Below are positions 14,899-23,327 of a stretch of 30,037 nt of DNA, piece by piece. The stretch is from Desulfosudis sp034189195. Its GTDB lineage: Bacteria; Desulfobacterota; Desulfobacteria; Desulfobacterales; Desulfosudaceae. Each line of letters starts with the position of its first letter. Position 1 is the stretch's first letter. A program made the position numbers and the translations under genes. The notes beneath the pieces were generated by a model. It worked only from the letters and a program-made list of their open reading frames with translations, had not been told where the DNA came from and searched no databases. Where the stretch lies: the NCBI GenBank assembly GCA_034189195.1, contig JAXHVI010000150.1, forward strand, positions 1-30,037, read 5' to 3'.

Positions 14899-16178
14899 GC
14901 TTCCGGCTCCCCGGACCTGCCCATGAGTTCAAAAGAGGGCAGCACGTCTCCTGCCCGGTCCATCACGTTGTCCACCACGGACCGCAGCCACACGGTTCCG
15001 TTGGCGGCATCATGATAGTCTATGGCCTGCATCACCTTGATGTATTCTCTGTCGTGATCGTAGAGCGCCGGTTCCATGCTTCTTAAAAAATCGTCCCGAA
15101 TGCTCTCATCTCCGCCCTCGTTCTTCAGCAGGTAGCTCAGCAATTCCACCAGGACATCTTTTTTCTCGTAAAGCTCCTCTTTCTGGTACACAAGAGAGGC
15201 CGGGGCACTGTCCCCCTTCTTGTTCTTGTAAATGGCAATGGACCGGGACATGTTGTCGCACAGTTTTTCAAACTGCCGAATTCGCTCCGTCACCCCGGCT
15301 TCCAGTTTTTCCCTGGCGCCGTTCACCAGTGCCTCGGGGAAATTCACCGGATCGGTGAACATGGCCCGCACATACTCATACCAGCGCATCAGGGCGATCA
15401 GGTTGGCGATATAGTTGATGTTATTGGCCACAACCCGCCGGATGTTCAGATACACCCCGGACGTGTAGGGCATGCTGCCGCCCTTGAGCATCTGCTCCAC
15501 GATCAGCTTGCCGGTACCGGTTTCATCCTTCCGGCAGATGGTACCGGCGGCCGTGACATTGCCGAAAGCCACGCGCAAAGGCCCCACGGCCCCGCCCTGC
15601 CCTCCCAGGAATACGGGCTTTTCCCGCAGCATCACCCCCCGGGGAACGTCACCGAACAGCGACGGCGTGGCCTTGTCCTGATTGGGGGAATAGTTGAAAT
15701 GAATAAACCCGCTGCCCACCTCGCTGTGATCTCCGGGACCGGTGCCGCCGGCCATCAGGCAGTCGCAGAAGTTGATCAGGCTGCCCAGGGCGACAAAGGG
15801 AAAAAGAATGGTCTGCTTGAGCCCCACACCATGCCCGGTAACGGCATGCTCCTCAACAATGGTGCCTTCCCGGAAATGACTGTTGGCCCCGGCCTTTGCC
15901 TTGTTGAGAAACACACTCTGTCTGAAAAAGCCCGATTCAAGACGGACCCCGGGCCCCACCTGGCAGCTTTCAAGGGTCACCGGTCCCTGGTAACCGAGGA
16001 CCGCATTGGTCCCGATGAAGGTCGACCGGCCGAATATCTTACACCCGGCATGAATCACCACCCCGGTAGCAGAAATGTTTTCAATGTCAATCTCCGGGTC
16101 GATTTCAATGCTGTGCGGTGCAGGAATGGCGACCCCCCTGTCCAAAAGCGCCTTGATGGTCTGATCCTGGAGGTTCAT
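14895..16178 (-). CDS. Left-handed beta-helix acyltransferase-like protein (GlmU C-terminal type) with helical extension
   Basis: A 427-residue protein. Residues about 25-215 consist of hexapeptide-like repeats of a left-handed beta helix. The stretch VGSGFIHFNYSPNQDKATPSLFGD (about 154-177) aligns by eye with the acetyltransferase core of GlmU (GAGTITCNYDG..K..TIIGD), followed by VTAAGTI like GlmU's IAAGTTV. There is no nucleotidyltransferase domain; instead residues about 250-427 are helical and charged. In GlmU this half acetylates GlcN-1-P, the product of GlmM, and the gene overlaps glmM by four bases. I infer a GlcN-1-P N-acetyltransferase or a related sugar-phosphate enzyme. Similar proteins are sometimes called UDP-GlcNAc pyrophosphorylase-like, which the sequence does not support. 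GAGG precedes the ATG. Confidence 0.7.
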   Translation of the reverse strand: MNLQDQTIKALLDRGVAIPAPHSIEIDPEIDIENISATGVVIHAGCKIFGRSTFIGTNAVLGYQGPVTLESCQVGPGVRLESGFFRQSVFLNKAKAGANSHFREGTIVEEHAVTGHGVGLKQTILFPFVALGSLINFCDCLMAGGTGPGDHSEVGSGFIHFNYSPNQDKATPSLFGDVPRGVMLREKPVFLGGQGGAVGPLRVAFGNVTAAGTICRKDETGTGKLIVEQMLKGGSMPYTSGVYLNIRRVVANNINYIANLIALMRWYEYVRAMFTDPVNFPEALVNGAREKLEAGVTERIRQFEKLCDNMSRSIAIYKNKKGDSAPASLVYQKEELYEKKDVLVELLSYLLKNEGGDESIRDDFLRSMEPALYDHDREYIKVMQAIDYHDAANGTVWLRSVVDNVMDRAGDVLPSFELMGRSGEPEA

Positions 16179-16247
16179 GTTTTTCCTCGCATGAAATTAA
16201 ATTACGGTTTGTCTCGGCTTTGATGTTGCCGACGCAGCATGTTCGTG

Positions 16248-16276
16248 ATAATAGGGTATTTACCGTGATTAATCAA
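16248..16276 (-). promoter_or_regulatory. Sigma70-type promoter of the beta-helix protein-glmM operon
   Basis: On the minus strand TTGATT (16271-16276), a 17-bp spacer and TATTAT (16248-16253) are a good match to consensus. The start would be near 16241, giving a leader of about 60 nt. It lies in the divergent gap with the GAF/HD-GYP gene, whose own promoter I could not identify. Confidence 0.6.
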
Positions 16277-16343
16277 CCATATCGTTGTTTATCACCGGTT
16301 TTGTCGCCTTTGCCGTAAATCAACCCTAACTTCGGAAAGCGCC

Positions 16344-18050
16344 ATGGCCCAGAAAAATCCACAGGAAGACCTTGACATCAGTCGACTGTCCGCAGACAAA
16401 AAGCTCGGCCACCTGCTGGAGAGTGTCGTCCGTGAAGTGAAACTTTATGCCGAAGGGCAGATTGAACACATTCAGAAACTGGCCCAGATCGGCCTTGCCC
16501 TGTCCGGCCAGAAAAATCTCAACACCCTGCTCGAGATGATCGTAGACGAGGCCCGGAAACTTTCCGGCGCCGATGCCGGCACCCTGTACATCGTGGAGCA
16601 GAAAAGTCTATCCCTCCGGTTTGCCATTTTTCAGAACGACTCCATGAACATTCGAAAGGGCGGCGCAGGCGGCGATCTTTCCGATGAAATGCCCAACGTG
16701 CCCCTGGCCGATGAACAGGGCAACCCCAACCACGCCAATGTCTCCTCCTATGTGGCCCTGACCGGGGAAAGCGTCAACATCGAAGATGTGTATGAAACCG
16801 GGGCGTTTGATTTTTCCGGCACCAAGCGGTATGACGCGGCCACCGGTTACCGCTGCAAATCCATGCTGGTCATGCCGTTAAAAAACCACGAGGACAAGAT
16901 TATCGGGGTATTGCAGCTGTTAAACGCCAAAGACCCCCAGACCGGGGAGATTGTGAAGTTTCATACCGACATCGTGGACCTTGTCGCATCCCTGGCCTCC
17001 CAGGCGGCCATTGCGCTGACCAACACCCAATTGATCGAGGACCTCAAAGCCCTCTTCTACGCATTTATCAAAAGCATTGCCACGGCCATTGATGCCAAAT
17101 CCTCTTTTACCGGGGAGCACATCAACCGGGTGGTAAGCCTGACCATGGATGTTGCCGAAGCGATTCACGGCACCGACAGCGGTCCTTTCAGCCAGACGCG
17201 CTTCACCGATGACGAGATGGAAGAACTGCGCATTGCCGCGTGGATGCATGACGTGGGAAAGATCACCACACCGGAGCATATTGTCAGCAAGACCAACAAA
17301 CTCGAAGGCATCTTTGATCGCATTCACCTGATCGAAACACGGTTTCTGCTGATCCTTCAGCTGATGGAAAACCGCCACCTGCGTGTCAAGATCGACCTGC
17401 TCAAAACCGACAACAGTCCGGCGGCCCTTGAAAAAATGGAGGCCATGGACCGCGAACTCCAGGCCCGGAAAGCGGGAATACTGGAAAGCCTGGAACTTTT
17501 AAAGGCCGTAAACACGAACAAAGGCATGGTGGATGAACGTGCGGTAAAGCAGGTCCGGGAGATTGCGGCCCGCACCTACCATATCGGCGGCAACGCCTAC
17601 CCCTGGTTGTCGGAGAACGAGGCGGCCTGCCTGAGCATTCTCAAGGGCAACCTGCTGGACGAGGAACGGCGGCTGGTGGAACAGCATGCGGAGATGACCA
17701 TCAACATCACCAGGGAGCTCCCTTTTCCGGACCGTTTTTCCCACGTTCCCGAATATGCCGGGGCCCATCACGAAAAGCTGGACGGTTCCGGATACCCCCT
17801 GGGACTTGCCGGCGACCAGATTCCCCTGCAGGCCCGAATTATCGCCATCGCCGATGTTTTCGAGGCCCTGACCGCGCCGGACCGGCCCTACAAACGGCCC
17901 ATGCACATTTCACAGGCATTGAAAATTCTTCAGGACATGGCGGCGGCCGGCCACATCGACGGGGATATCGTCAGGATGTTTATCGAACAAAAAGTTTACC
18001 AGGCCTACGCGGACAAGAAACTTGCACCGGAGCAACTCTCTACGGCATAA
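16344..18050 (+). CDS. GAF domain HD-GYP phosphodiesterase with large insertion
   Basis: A 568-residue cytoplasmic signalling protein, probably degrading cyclic di-GMP in response to a ligand or modification sensed by the GAF domain. An N-terminal helix (about 20-60) leads into a GAF domain (60-228), then a linker helix and the HD-GYP domain. HD is H302/D303 (WMHDVGKI); later metal ligands are H448 (VEQHAE) and H475/H476 (HHEKLDGSGYP), with GYP at 483-485 and DRPYKR at 513-518. HD to HH is about 172 residues, roughly 100 more than in compact HD-GYP domains; the extra segment (about 315-430) looks helical. There is no transmembrane segment. The ribosome site is weak (CGGAAAG). All main catalytic residues are present, so activity is plausible. 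Confidence 0.87.
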   Translation: MAQKNPQEDLDISRLSADKKLGHLLESVVREVKLYAEGQIEHIQKLAQIGLALSGQKNLNTLLEMIVDEARKLSGADAGTLYIVEQKSLSLRFAIFQNDSMNIRKGGAGGDLSDEMPNVPLADEQGNPNHANVSSYVALTGESVNIEDVYETGAFDFSGTKRYDAATGYRCKSMLVMPLKNHEDKIIGVLQLLNAKDPQTGEIVKFHTDIVDLVASLASQAAIALTNTQLIEDLKALFYAFIKSIATAIDAKSSFTGEHINRVVSLTMDVAEAIHGTDSGPFSQTRFTDDEMEELRIAAWMHDVGKITTPEHIVSKTNKLEGIFDRIHLIETRFLLILQLMENRHLRVKIDLLKTDNSPAALEKMEAMDRELQARKAGILESLELLKAVNTNKGMVDERAVKQVREIAARTYHIGGNAYPWLSENEAACLSILKGNLLDEERRLVEQHAEMTINITRELPFPDRFSHVPEYAGAHHEKLDGSGYPLGLAGDQIPLQARIIAIADVFEALTAPDRPYKRPMHISQALKILQDMAAAGHIDGDIVRMFIEQKVYQAYADKKLAPEQLSTA

Positions 18051-18121
18051 CACGGCACCTGCCACGTCAGATTTTTCCAGGGCTGATCGCCGGCTGTAAA
18101 CATTTTTGTCGTGATCCTTTT

Positions 18122-18523
18122 CTATCGGTCCAGGGCGATCAGCAGGGCTTTTGCTTCCGGATCCTCCATGGAGGCAGCCGCTTTTGTCTCTTTGGCCAGT
18201 CGCATGCCGGAATACCGATGGGCCGGCTCATTGATGGAGAGAAGCGTTCCCGGCTGTTCTTTGGTCCCCCCCACCAGCCAGACCCCTTGAACATCACCGA
18301 CACCGGCCACGCGAAACATGGCGCCGATATAATAGGCACTGCTGTGCTTGCTCGATTTGACGGCGGCAATTTTTGTAATGGGGTACTGCTGGCCCAACGC
18401 CACCTGAATCAGGTTCCGCTGGGCGGGTCCGGCTGCTTCAACAGTAATCGTTTGCGCCGATGCAACAACCGCTACTGCGATAACGGCGGCGCAAATTATC
18501 ATGCTCCGTTTTCTTATGTGCAA
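18122..18523 (-). CDS. Small exported protein of unknown function
   Basis: A 133-residue protein with a signal peptide (MHIRKRSMIICAAVIAVAVVASAQTI..., cleavage near SAQ or EAA). The mature part of about 105 residues has a central beta-like region (AYYIGAMFRVAGVGDVQGVWLVGGT) and an end rich in Ala/Lys/Glu. I do not recognise a family. The start is TTG 18523, supported by GGAGGT 6 nt upstream; the internal ATG at 18502 has its SD-like bases too close and would shorten the basic n-region. It converges with the HD-GYP gene and seems to be transcribed alone. The periplasmic location is inferred from the signal only. Confidence 0.7.
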   Translation of the reverse strand: MHIRKRSMIICAAVIAVAVVASAQTITVEAAGPAQRNLIQVALGQQYPITKIAAVKSSKHSSAYYIGAMFRVAGVGDVQGVWLVGGTKEQPGTLLSINEPAHRYSGMRLAKETKAAASMEDPEAKALLIALDR

Positions 18524-18819
18524 TTGCCCACCTCCGTGGTTCTCCGGTTAAAATGCGCACATAATCGGCCAATCATTTGGTTCTGCGGTCTTTTCTCCGT
18601 CAGTGAACAGATATTTTACAACGAGGGAGAAAACAACGCCACCTTTTTTCCATCACGGGCAATCACGGGGGGAAAACAAACGGCTTTCACGAACGTGAGA
18701 AAAGGGAGACCGGCTCCGGGTATCAACTGTAAAAACGGTTGTTTTGAACGACAGCCGGCCCGCATGCGCACAAGTTCCACCGGGATGAACGGGCATTCCG
18801 GCTGCTGCAAGACGGGGAA
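18524..18819. other. Intergenic region without a recognised gene
   Basis: About 296 bp separate two leftward genes. I see AT-rich stretches and one small palindrome (TTCACG/CGTGAG near 18688-18700, followed on the minus strand by GTTTGTTTTC) that could be a weak terminator for the gene ending at 18820. No clear promoter for the small exported protein and no credible coding frame are visible. Confidence 0.5.
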
Positions 18820-19536
18820 TCAGCCCCGGTCCATGGCGTCCTGTGTAAAGAGGTACTCCACCGAGGTCAGGTTGTCCTCAAACTCCACGTTAAAGAGCTG
18901 GGCCAGGGAGTTAAGAATAATGATGGCGTTTCTGTCGGCATCTTTTGCCGACACGCTGCCGATGCGGTCGAGAATGCCGCGGTTGACCTGCTGGACCCGC
19001 CCGTAATGGGCATCCAGTTCTTTCATCTCCAGGTCGGGGGGAGTGCCGCGCTTGTATGCAAAATACTGGCGCAGCAGATAGAATGCGGTAGTGCGCACCA
19101 TGGACTCCTGAATGGTGGCAAACGGCAGGTGGAAACGGGCCATGGGCTTGAAGAGCCCCATGACGGGACAATCGCTGGTGGCCATGATGATGCCGAGAAG
19201 GGAAAAAAGCCCTTCCTGCACTGATGTCTCCTTGCTGCAGGAGCGTTCCGGGGTGTTGCAGCACACCACACAGTTATCATAAGAGAAGGACTCTTTAAAG
19301 GCGTCCACCAGTTCAGCGATGTTTACCGCAATGGGGCAATAGGGATGCTCCTGTGAATCTAACGGGCAGATGGGGCACTGCTCATTGTCGAGCCGGGTCC
19401 AGGGGGGAGGCGCCGCTGGCCGGGGATGTACAATGGAGATGGTTTCGGGATCCAGACGAATGGTAAAACTCTTGCTGCTGCCGTCTTCGAACAGAAATTC
19501 GTATCCAATGGGATAGGCGTCATCGGTCTGGTTCAT
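18820..19536 (-). CDS. Cys-rich conserved-looking cytoplasmic protein of unknown function
   Basis: A 238-residue soluble protein without signal peptide. The N-terminus (YEFLFEDGSSKSFTIRLDPETISIV) looks like a small beta domain. Next is a cysteine cluster CPICPLDSQEHPYC (C54, C57, C67) and a second one, CVVCCNTPERSC (C89, C92, C93, C100), plus C123, suggesting a bound metal such as zinc or Fe-S. The remainder (about 105-235) is helical, with RQYFAYKRGTPPDLEMKELD and a run reading DRNAIIILNSLAQLFNVEFED. I cannot name the family. The start at 19536 is chosen for GGAGGA about 8 nt upstream; the frame stays open to 19671 without a better site. It stands alone between a short intergenic gap and tRNA-Pro. 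Confidence 0.75.
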   Translation of the reverse strand: MNQTDDAYPIGYEFLFEDGSSKSFTIRLDPETISIVHPRPAAPPPWTRLDNEQCPICPLDSQEHPYCPIAVNIAELVDAFKESFSYDNCVVCCNTPERSCSKETSVQEGLFSLLGIIMATSDCPVMGLFKPMARFHLPFATIQESMVRTTAFYLLRQYFAYKRGTPPDLEMKELDAHYGRVQQVNRGILDRIGSVSAKDADRNAIIILNSLAQLFNVEFEDNLTSVEYLFTQDAMDRG

Positions 19537-19703
19537 GCAGTAGTCCTCCACTGATAAGTGATCAGGGGGCAGGTACACCGCTGTCCTCGACACCCGGTAC
19601 CCATGGTGCCGTTCCGGGCAAAGGCCCGCATATCCCCCGATTTTGTTCCCCCACCAGACGCAACCATCCATTCAGCTGGCTGGCCACAACGACTTGATTG
19701 AAT

Positions 19704-19780
19704 TGGTCGGGACGGCTGGATTTGAACCAGCGGCCCCAGCGTCCCGAACGCTGTGCTCTACCAGACTGAGCCACGTCCCG
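19704..19780 (-). tRNA. tRNA-Pro (CGG), CCA encoded
   Basis: A complete cloverleaf on the minus strand: acceptor CGGGACG (19774-19780) pairs with CGTCCCG (19708-19714), the D arm contains GGCTCAGTCTGGTAGAGC, the anticodon stem is CAGCG/CGCTG with loop TTCGGGA (anticodon CGG), and the T loop is TTCAAAT. Discriminator A and a genomic CCA (19704-19706) complete it. Confidence 0.96.
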
Positions 19781-19810
19781 ACTTGTCGTTTGTGCCTGAA
19801 GTTTTAAATA

Positions 19811-19951
19811 GTTTCCATCCATAAATGGCCTTTTTCCGCAATCTCTGCGTCAAACTGCGGGCTTCCTTGTGCGGCGTACAACAGTACGCCTCCGCGTCAG
19901 CCCTTGTTTTCCTTGATCTTGCAAAAAAATTCTCATTTCTGGATTGGAAAC
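19811..19951. mobile_element. MITE-like palindromic element next to tRNA-Pro
   Basis: A 141-bp segment bounded by imperfect terminal inverted repeats: GTTTCCATCCATAAATGG at 19811-19828 and, read in reverse complement from 19951, GTTTCCAATCCAGAAATG. T/A runs follow on the inner sides of both ends. In its centre is a perfect hairpin GGCGTAC-AACA-GTACGCC (19873-19890, listed without spacing bases). No coding frame is credible. It ends 30 bp upstream of the tRNA-Pro gene, so it abuts or overlaps that gene's promoter. No target duplication is obvious. Copy number in the genome is unknown from this window. Confidence 0.55.
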
Positions 19952-20111
19952 GTTTGTCGTGTCCCCATAATCAATGGATGGACACTAAATAACCTTGAAG
20001 GGATTGTCAATGAAAATGTCGGGGACCGGCTCCCTTTCCCATGACCCGCAAACGGCATGCGCCGTGCGGTGCCGATCGAACCCGGTCCATTACCGGGGCG
20101 GAACGGCAACA
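19952..20111. other. Non-coding DNA downstream of purA
   Basis: Together with the MITE-like element this is a gap of about 330 bp between tRNA-Pro and purA. It contains two short hairpins that might contribute to ending purA transcription: ACGGC/GCCGT (20052-20065) and CCCGGT/ACCGGG (20081-20097). Neither is followed by a T tract on the minus strand. No gene is seen. Confidence 0.45.
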
Positions 20112-21401
20112 TCACGCAAACGGGTTATCAATAACCACGGTCTGGTCACGTCCCGCCCCCACGGATACAATGTCCACCGGCACGCCCACCAGATCCGAAA
20201 TGCGATCCAGGTAGGACCGGGCCGCATCGGGCAGATCGGCTGCGGACCGGACGCCGGAGATGTCCTCCTGCCACCCCTGCACTGCCTCGTAGACCGGCTC
20301 GCACTGGGAAAGCGTTGTTGCATCCGCTGGAAAATCGGAAAGGGTTTCGCCCCGGTACCGGTAGGCGGTGCATATTTCCAAGGTATCAAGACCGGTCAAT
20401 ACGTCCAGCTTGGTGATGGCCAGGCCGGTCAGGCCGTTGAGCCGGGCCGCGCTTTTCAGCATCACGGCATCCAGCCAGCCGCATCGCCGCTTCCGGCCGG
20501 TGGTGGCGCCGAACTCGCTGCCGGTGCGCTGCATGAAGTCCCCTACATCGTCAAACAGCTCGGTGGGAAAAGGGCCTTCCCCCACCCGGGTGGTGTAGGC
20601 CTTGACAATACCCAGCACGCCGGAAAGGTCCCGGGGGCCGATGCCGGAACCGCAGCAGGCATTGCCGGCCACCGTGTTGGAAGAGGTGACATAGGGATAG
20701 GTGCCGTGATCAATGTCCAGGTAGGTGCCCTGGGCCCCTTCAAACAGCACCTGGCGGCCCTCGGCCGACGCGTCGGCAAGAATCCGCGACACATCGGCGA
20801 TATAAGGTGCCAGGGTCTCGGCGTATCCCACGTACTCGGCAACGGCACTGTCCACGTCCAGGGGGGCGGCGCCGAACATTCTTTCAAGGTAAAGATTTTT
20901 TTCCTTCACCTGCCGGGTCATCTTCTCCCTGAAGGCCGGCAGGTCCAGCATGTCCACAAACCGAAGCCCGTTTCTGCCCACTTTATCTTCGTAACAGGGG
21001 CCGATGCCGCGGCCGGTGGTGCCGATCTTCTCATGTCCCTTGGCCTCTTCCCGGACCAGGTCGATGGTTTTGTGGTAAGGCATAATAATGTGGGCACTGG
21101 CGCTGACCTTGAATTTTTCCGGGATCACGGCCACCCCCCGGCTGCGAAGGGCCGCCATCTCCTCGGTGAGCACGGCCGGGTCCACCACCACGCCGTTGCC
21201 GATCAGGCACATCTTGCCCTGTAAAATGCCCGATGGCACCAGGTGGCTGATAAATGATTCCCCGTTGACCACCAGGGTGTGGCCGGCATTATTGCCCCCC
21301 TGAAACCGCACCACCAGATCGGCAAACGCCGCCAGCAGGTCGACGATCTTGCCCTTTCCCTCATCTCCCCACTGGGTTCCCACCACAACAATATTGGCCA
21401 C
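20112..21401 (-). CDS. purA: Adenylosuccinate synthetase
   Basis: A 429-residue enzyme joining IMP and aspartate with GTP hydrolysis, the first committed AMP step. The N-terminus reads ANIVVVGTQWGDEGKGK; catalytic D13 and H41 (GGNNAGHT) are at family-standard positions, and other hallmarks are TTGRGIGPCYEDK and GSRKR-type GRKRRCGWLD. The start is GTG 21401, with AAGGAG 6 nt upstream; the longer frame to 21506 runs back into tadA and is not used. The length equals the usual ~430. It follows tadA by 28 nt on the same strand, so it is likely the last gene of the tRNA-cysQ-manC-tadA-purA unit. Confidence 0.96.
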   Translation of the reverse strand: MANIVVVGTQWGDEGKGKIVDLLAAFADLVVRFQGGNNAGHTLVVNGESFISHLVPSGILQGKMCLIGNGVVVDPAVLTEEMAALRSRGVAVIPEKFKVSASAHIIMPYHKTIDLVREEAKGHEKIGTTGRGIGPCYEDKVGRNGLRFVDMLDLPAFREKMTRQVKEKNLYLERMFGAAPLDVDSAVAEYVGYAETLAPYIADVSRILADASAEGRQVLFEGAQGTYLDIDHGTYPYVTSSNTVAGNACCGSGIGPRDLSGVLGIVKAYTTRVGEGPFPTELFDDVGDFMQRTGSEFGATTGRKRRCGWLDAVMLKSAARLNGLTGLAITKLDVLTGLDTLEICTAYRYRGETLSDFPADATTLSQCEPVYEAVQGWQEDISGVRSAADLPDAARSYLDRISDLVGVPVDIVSVGAGRDQTVVIDNPFA

Positions 21402-21429
21402 GTTCAACTCCTTCAACCTAGCTTCAGTA

Positions 21430-21894
21430 TCAATGTTTGGTGCGTCTTTGCTCAAAAAAAGCCTGCAGGATAGACCGGCAGGCATCTTCGCACACCCCCG
21501 CAACAACGGCGGGTCTATGGTTCAGTGCTGAATGTTTTGTAAAGTCATACAGCGACCCGGCCGCGCCCCATTTCGGGTCATGAACCCCAAAGACCACGGT
21601 TCCGATTCGCGCGTGAATAACAGCGCCCATGCACATGACACAGGGCTCAACCGTAACATAGAGGGTGGTGTTTGGCAATCTGTAATTTGCCGCCTGCCGG
21701 GCGGCCCGGCGGATGGCCAGCATTTCGGCATGGGCCGACGGATCGCATTCGGCAATGGGCCGGTTGTGGTCCGCCGCAAGCACTTTCCCGTCAGGAGAAA
21801 CCAGCACCGCCCCCACCGGCACCTCATCCATGTCCCGGGCTTTTCCGGCCTCCACCAGCGCCAGTTCCATATAGTATATGTGATCTCTGATCAC
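21430..21894 (-). CDS. tadA: tRNA-specific adenosine deaminase
   Basis: A 154-residue zinc deaminase that converts A34 to inosine in tRNA-Arg(ACG). The zinc ligands and proton shuttle are H55 and E57 (HAE) and C85/C88 (PCVMC). Family features NRPI, DPSAHAEMLAIR and GCEDACRSILQAFF-like ending are present (here GVCEDACRSIL). The start is GTG 21894, which overlaps the manC TGA as GTGA; an internal ATG at 21870 lacks a ribosome site. Length is normal for bacterial TadA. Coupling to manC and purA looks like housekeeping operon packing rather than a functional link. Confidence 0.93.
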   Translation of the reverse strand: MIRDHIYYMELALVEAGKARDMDEVPVGAVLVSPDGKVLAADHNRPIAECDPSAHAEMLAIRRAARQAANYRLPNTTLYVTVEPCVMCMGAVIHARIGTVVFGVHDPKWGAAGSLYDFTKHSALNHRPAVVAGVCEDACRSILQAFFEQRRTKH

Positions 21895-23327
21895 TTTCTG
21901 CCGTACACATCTTCCAGCCGCTCGATGTCGGTATCCTGGATGGCGGTTCCGGTCTGCACCTCGATCACTTCCAGGGGCCCGTCCCCGGCGTTTTCAAGCC
22001 GATGAGCCACTCCTTCGGGAATGTAGACCGACTGATCAGCGGCCACAGTGAAAGCATCCCTCCCCTTGGTCACGCGGGCGGTGCCGGAGAGAATCACCCA
22101 ATGCTCCGCCCGGAGAGTGTGCCGCTGAAGAGCAAGCTGCTGGCCCGGTTTCACGGTGAGCCGGTTCACGTGAAAACGTTCACCCACCACAAGGGTTTCG
22201 CAGGTTCCCCAGGGCCGGTAATCGGTCTTGTGGACCATGGCCTCGGCCCGGCCCCCGGCCTTCAGGGTGTCGACGATAAGCTTCAGGTCCTGAGTCCGGT
22301 TCCGGGGACAGATCAGCACCGCGTCCGGGGTTTCCACCACCACGTGGCCGGAAAGCCCTACGGCGGCCAAAAGCCTTGATGTGGATCGAAGATAGGAGTC
22401 GGAAACATCACGGACCACCACATCACCGGATACCACATTGGCGTTTTTGTCCTTTTCGCCCGTATGCCACAGCGCCTCCCAGGATCCCAGGTCGTTCCAA
22501 CCGGCATCCAGAGGCACCATGACCCCCCGATCGGTTTTTTCCATCACCGCGTAGTCAATGGAATCAGAGGGGCAACGGGCAAAGGCGTCGGCGTCGAGCC
22601 TGAAAAAATCAAGGTCCCGGCATCCCGAGGAGAGTGCCCGGTCGCAGGCAGCGACAATCTCCGGCACCTGCTGACGCATCTCATCAAGAATGTCCGCGGC
22701 CCGGAACATGAACATGCCGCTGTTCCAGAAGTACCGTCCGGATCGAAGATAGGCCCGGGCCGTTTCGGCATCCGGTTTTTCAACAAACGCCTCAATGCGG
22801 GCCGCGCCATCAGTCTCAGGAGAATGGTCTTGCCCGGCAAAGACCGGGTCGCCTTTTTTAATGTAGCCATAACCGGTTTCCGGTGTTGTGGGCGCCACGC
22901 CGAAAGTGACCAGCGCCCCCCCGTCCGCATGGCGCCGCCCGGCATTCAGGGCGGCGTGAAACCGGGGAATGTCCGCGATAAAGTGGTCGGCCGGCAACAC
23001 CAGCAGGATTGGGTTGGAATGATCGGCCACGGCCGTGAGGGCCGCCACGGCAATGGCCGGGGCCGTGTTCCGGCCCACCGGTTCCAGCATGATGGACCGG
23101 GGCGTGACGCCGGAAAGACGAAGCTGCTCGGCCACCATGAACCGGTGATTCCCGTTGCAGATGACGATGGGCGCTCCCATGTCGTTCACGCCGGACAGCC
23201 GTTCCAGGGTGCTCTGCAGCATGGTCCGGTCCCCCACAAGGGCCATGAGCTGTTTGGGATAAAGTTCCCTTGAAAGGGGCCACAGGCGGGTGCCTGAGCC
23301 GCCGGCAAGAACAACGGGAATGATCAT
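21891..23327 (-). CDS. manC: Bifunctional mannose-1-phosphate guanylyltransferase/mannose-6-phosphate isomerase
   Basis: A 478-residue type II enzyme making GDP-mannose from mannose-1-P and GTP, with a possible PMI half. The N-terminal nucleotidyltransferase shows VVLAGGSGTRLWPLSR and PKQL (about 6-26), LPADHFI, EKP and WNSGMF. The C-terminal cupin carries the RPWG motif and QRHTLRAEHWVILSG, the type II PMI signature QxHxxRxEHW. Length is standard. The ATG at 23327 overlaps the cysQ stop as ATGA, and its own stop overlaps the tadA start. A separate type I ManA is encoded at about 5-6 kb, so isomerase function may be duplicated. The product likely serves O-antigen or exopolysaccharide synthesis. 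Confidence 0.95.
   Translation of the reverse strand: MIIPVVLAGGSGTRLWPLSRELYPKQLMALVGDRTMLQSTLERLSGVNDMGAPIVICNGNHRFMVAEQLRLSGVTPRSIMLEPVGRNTAPAIAVAALTAVADHSNPILLVLPADHFIADIPRFHAALNAGRRHADGGALVTFGVAPTTPETGYGYIKKGDPVFAGQDHSPETDGAARIEAFVEKPDAETARAYLRSGRYFWNSGMFMFRAADILDEMRQQVPEIVAACDRALSSGCRDLDFFRLDADAFARCPSDSIDYAVMEKTDRGVMVPLDAGWNDLGSWEALWHTGEKDKNANVVSGDVVVRDVSDSYLRSTSRLLAAVGLSGHVVVETPDAVLICPRNRTQDLKLIVDTLKAGGRAEAMVHKTDYRPWGTCETLVVGERFHVNRLTVKPGQQLALQRHTLRAEHWVILSGTARVTKGRDAFTVAADQSVYIPEGVAHRLENAGDGPLEVIEVQTGTAIQDTDIERLEDVYGRK

Noticed and set aside
19995..21224. 409-residue plus-strand open frame opposite purA
   Set aside because: Antisense shadow of a clear purA with no ribosome site or recognisable motif.
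22464..23273. 269-residue plus-strand frame opposite manC
   Set aside because: Antisense shadow; manC is intact and overlapped with both neighbours.
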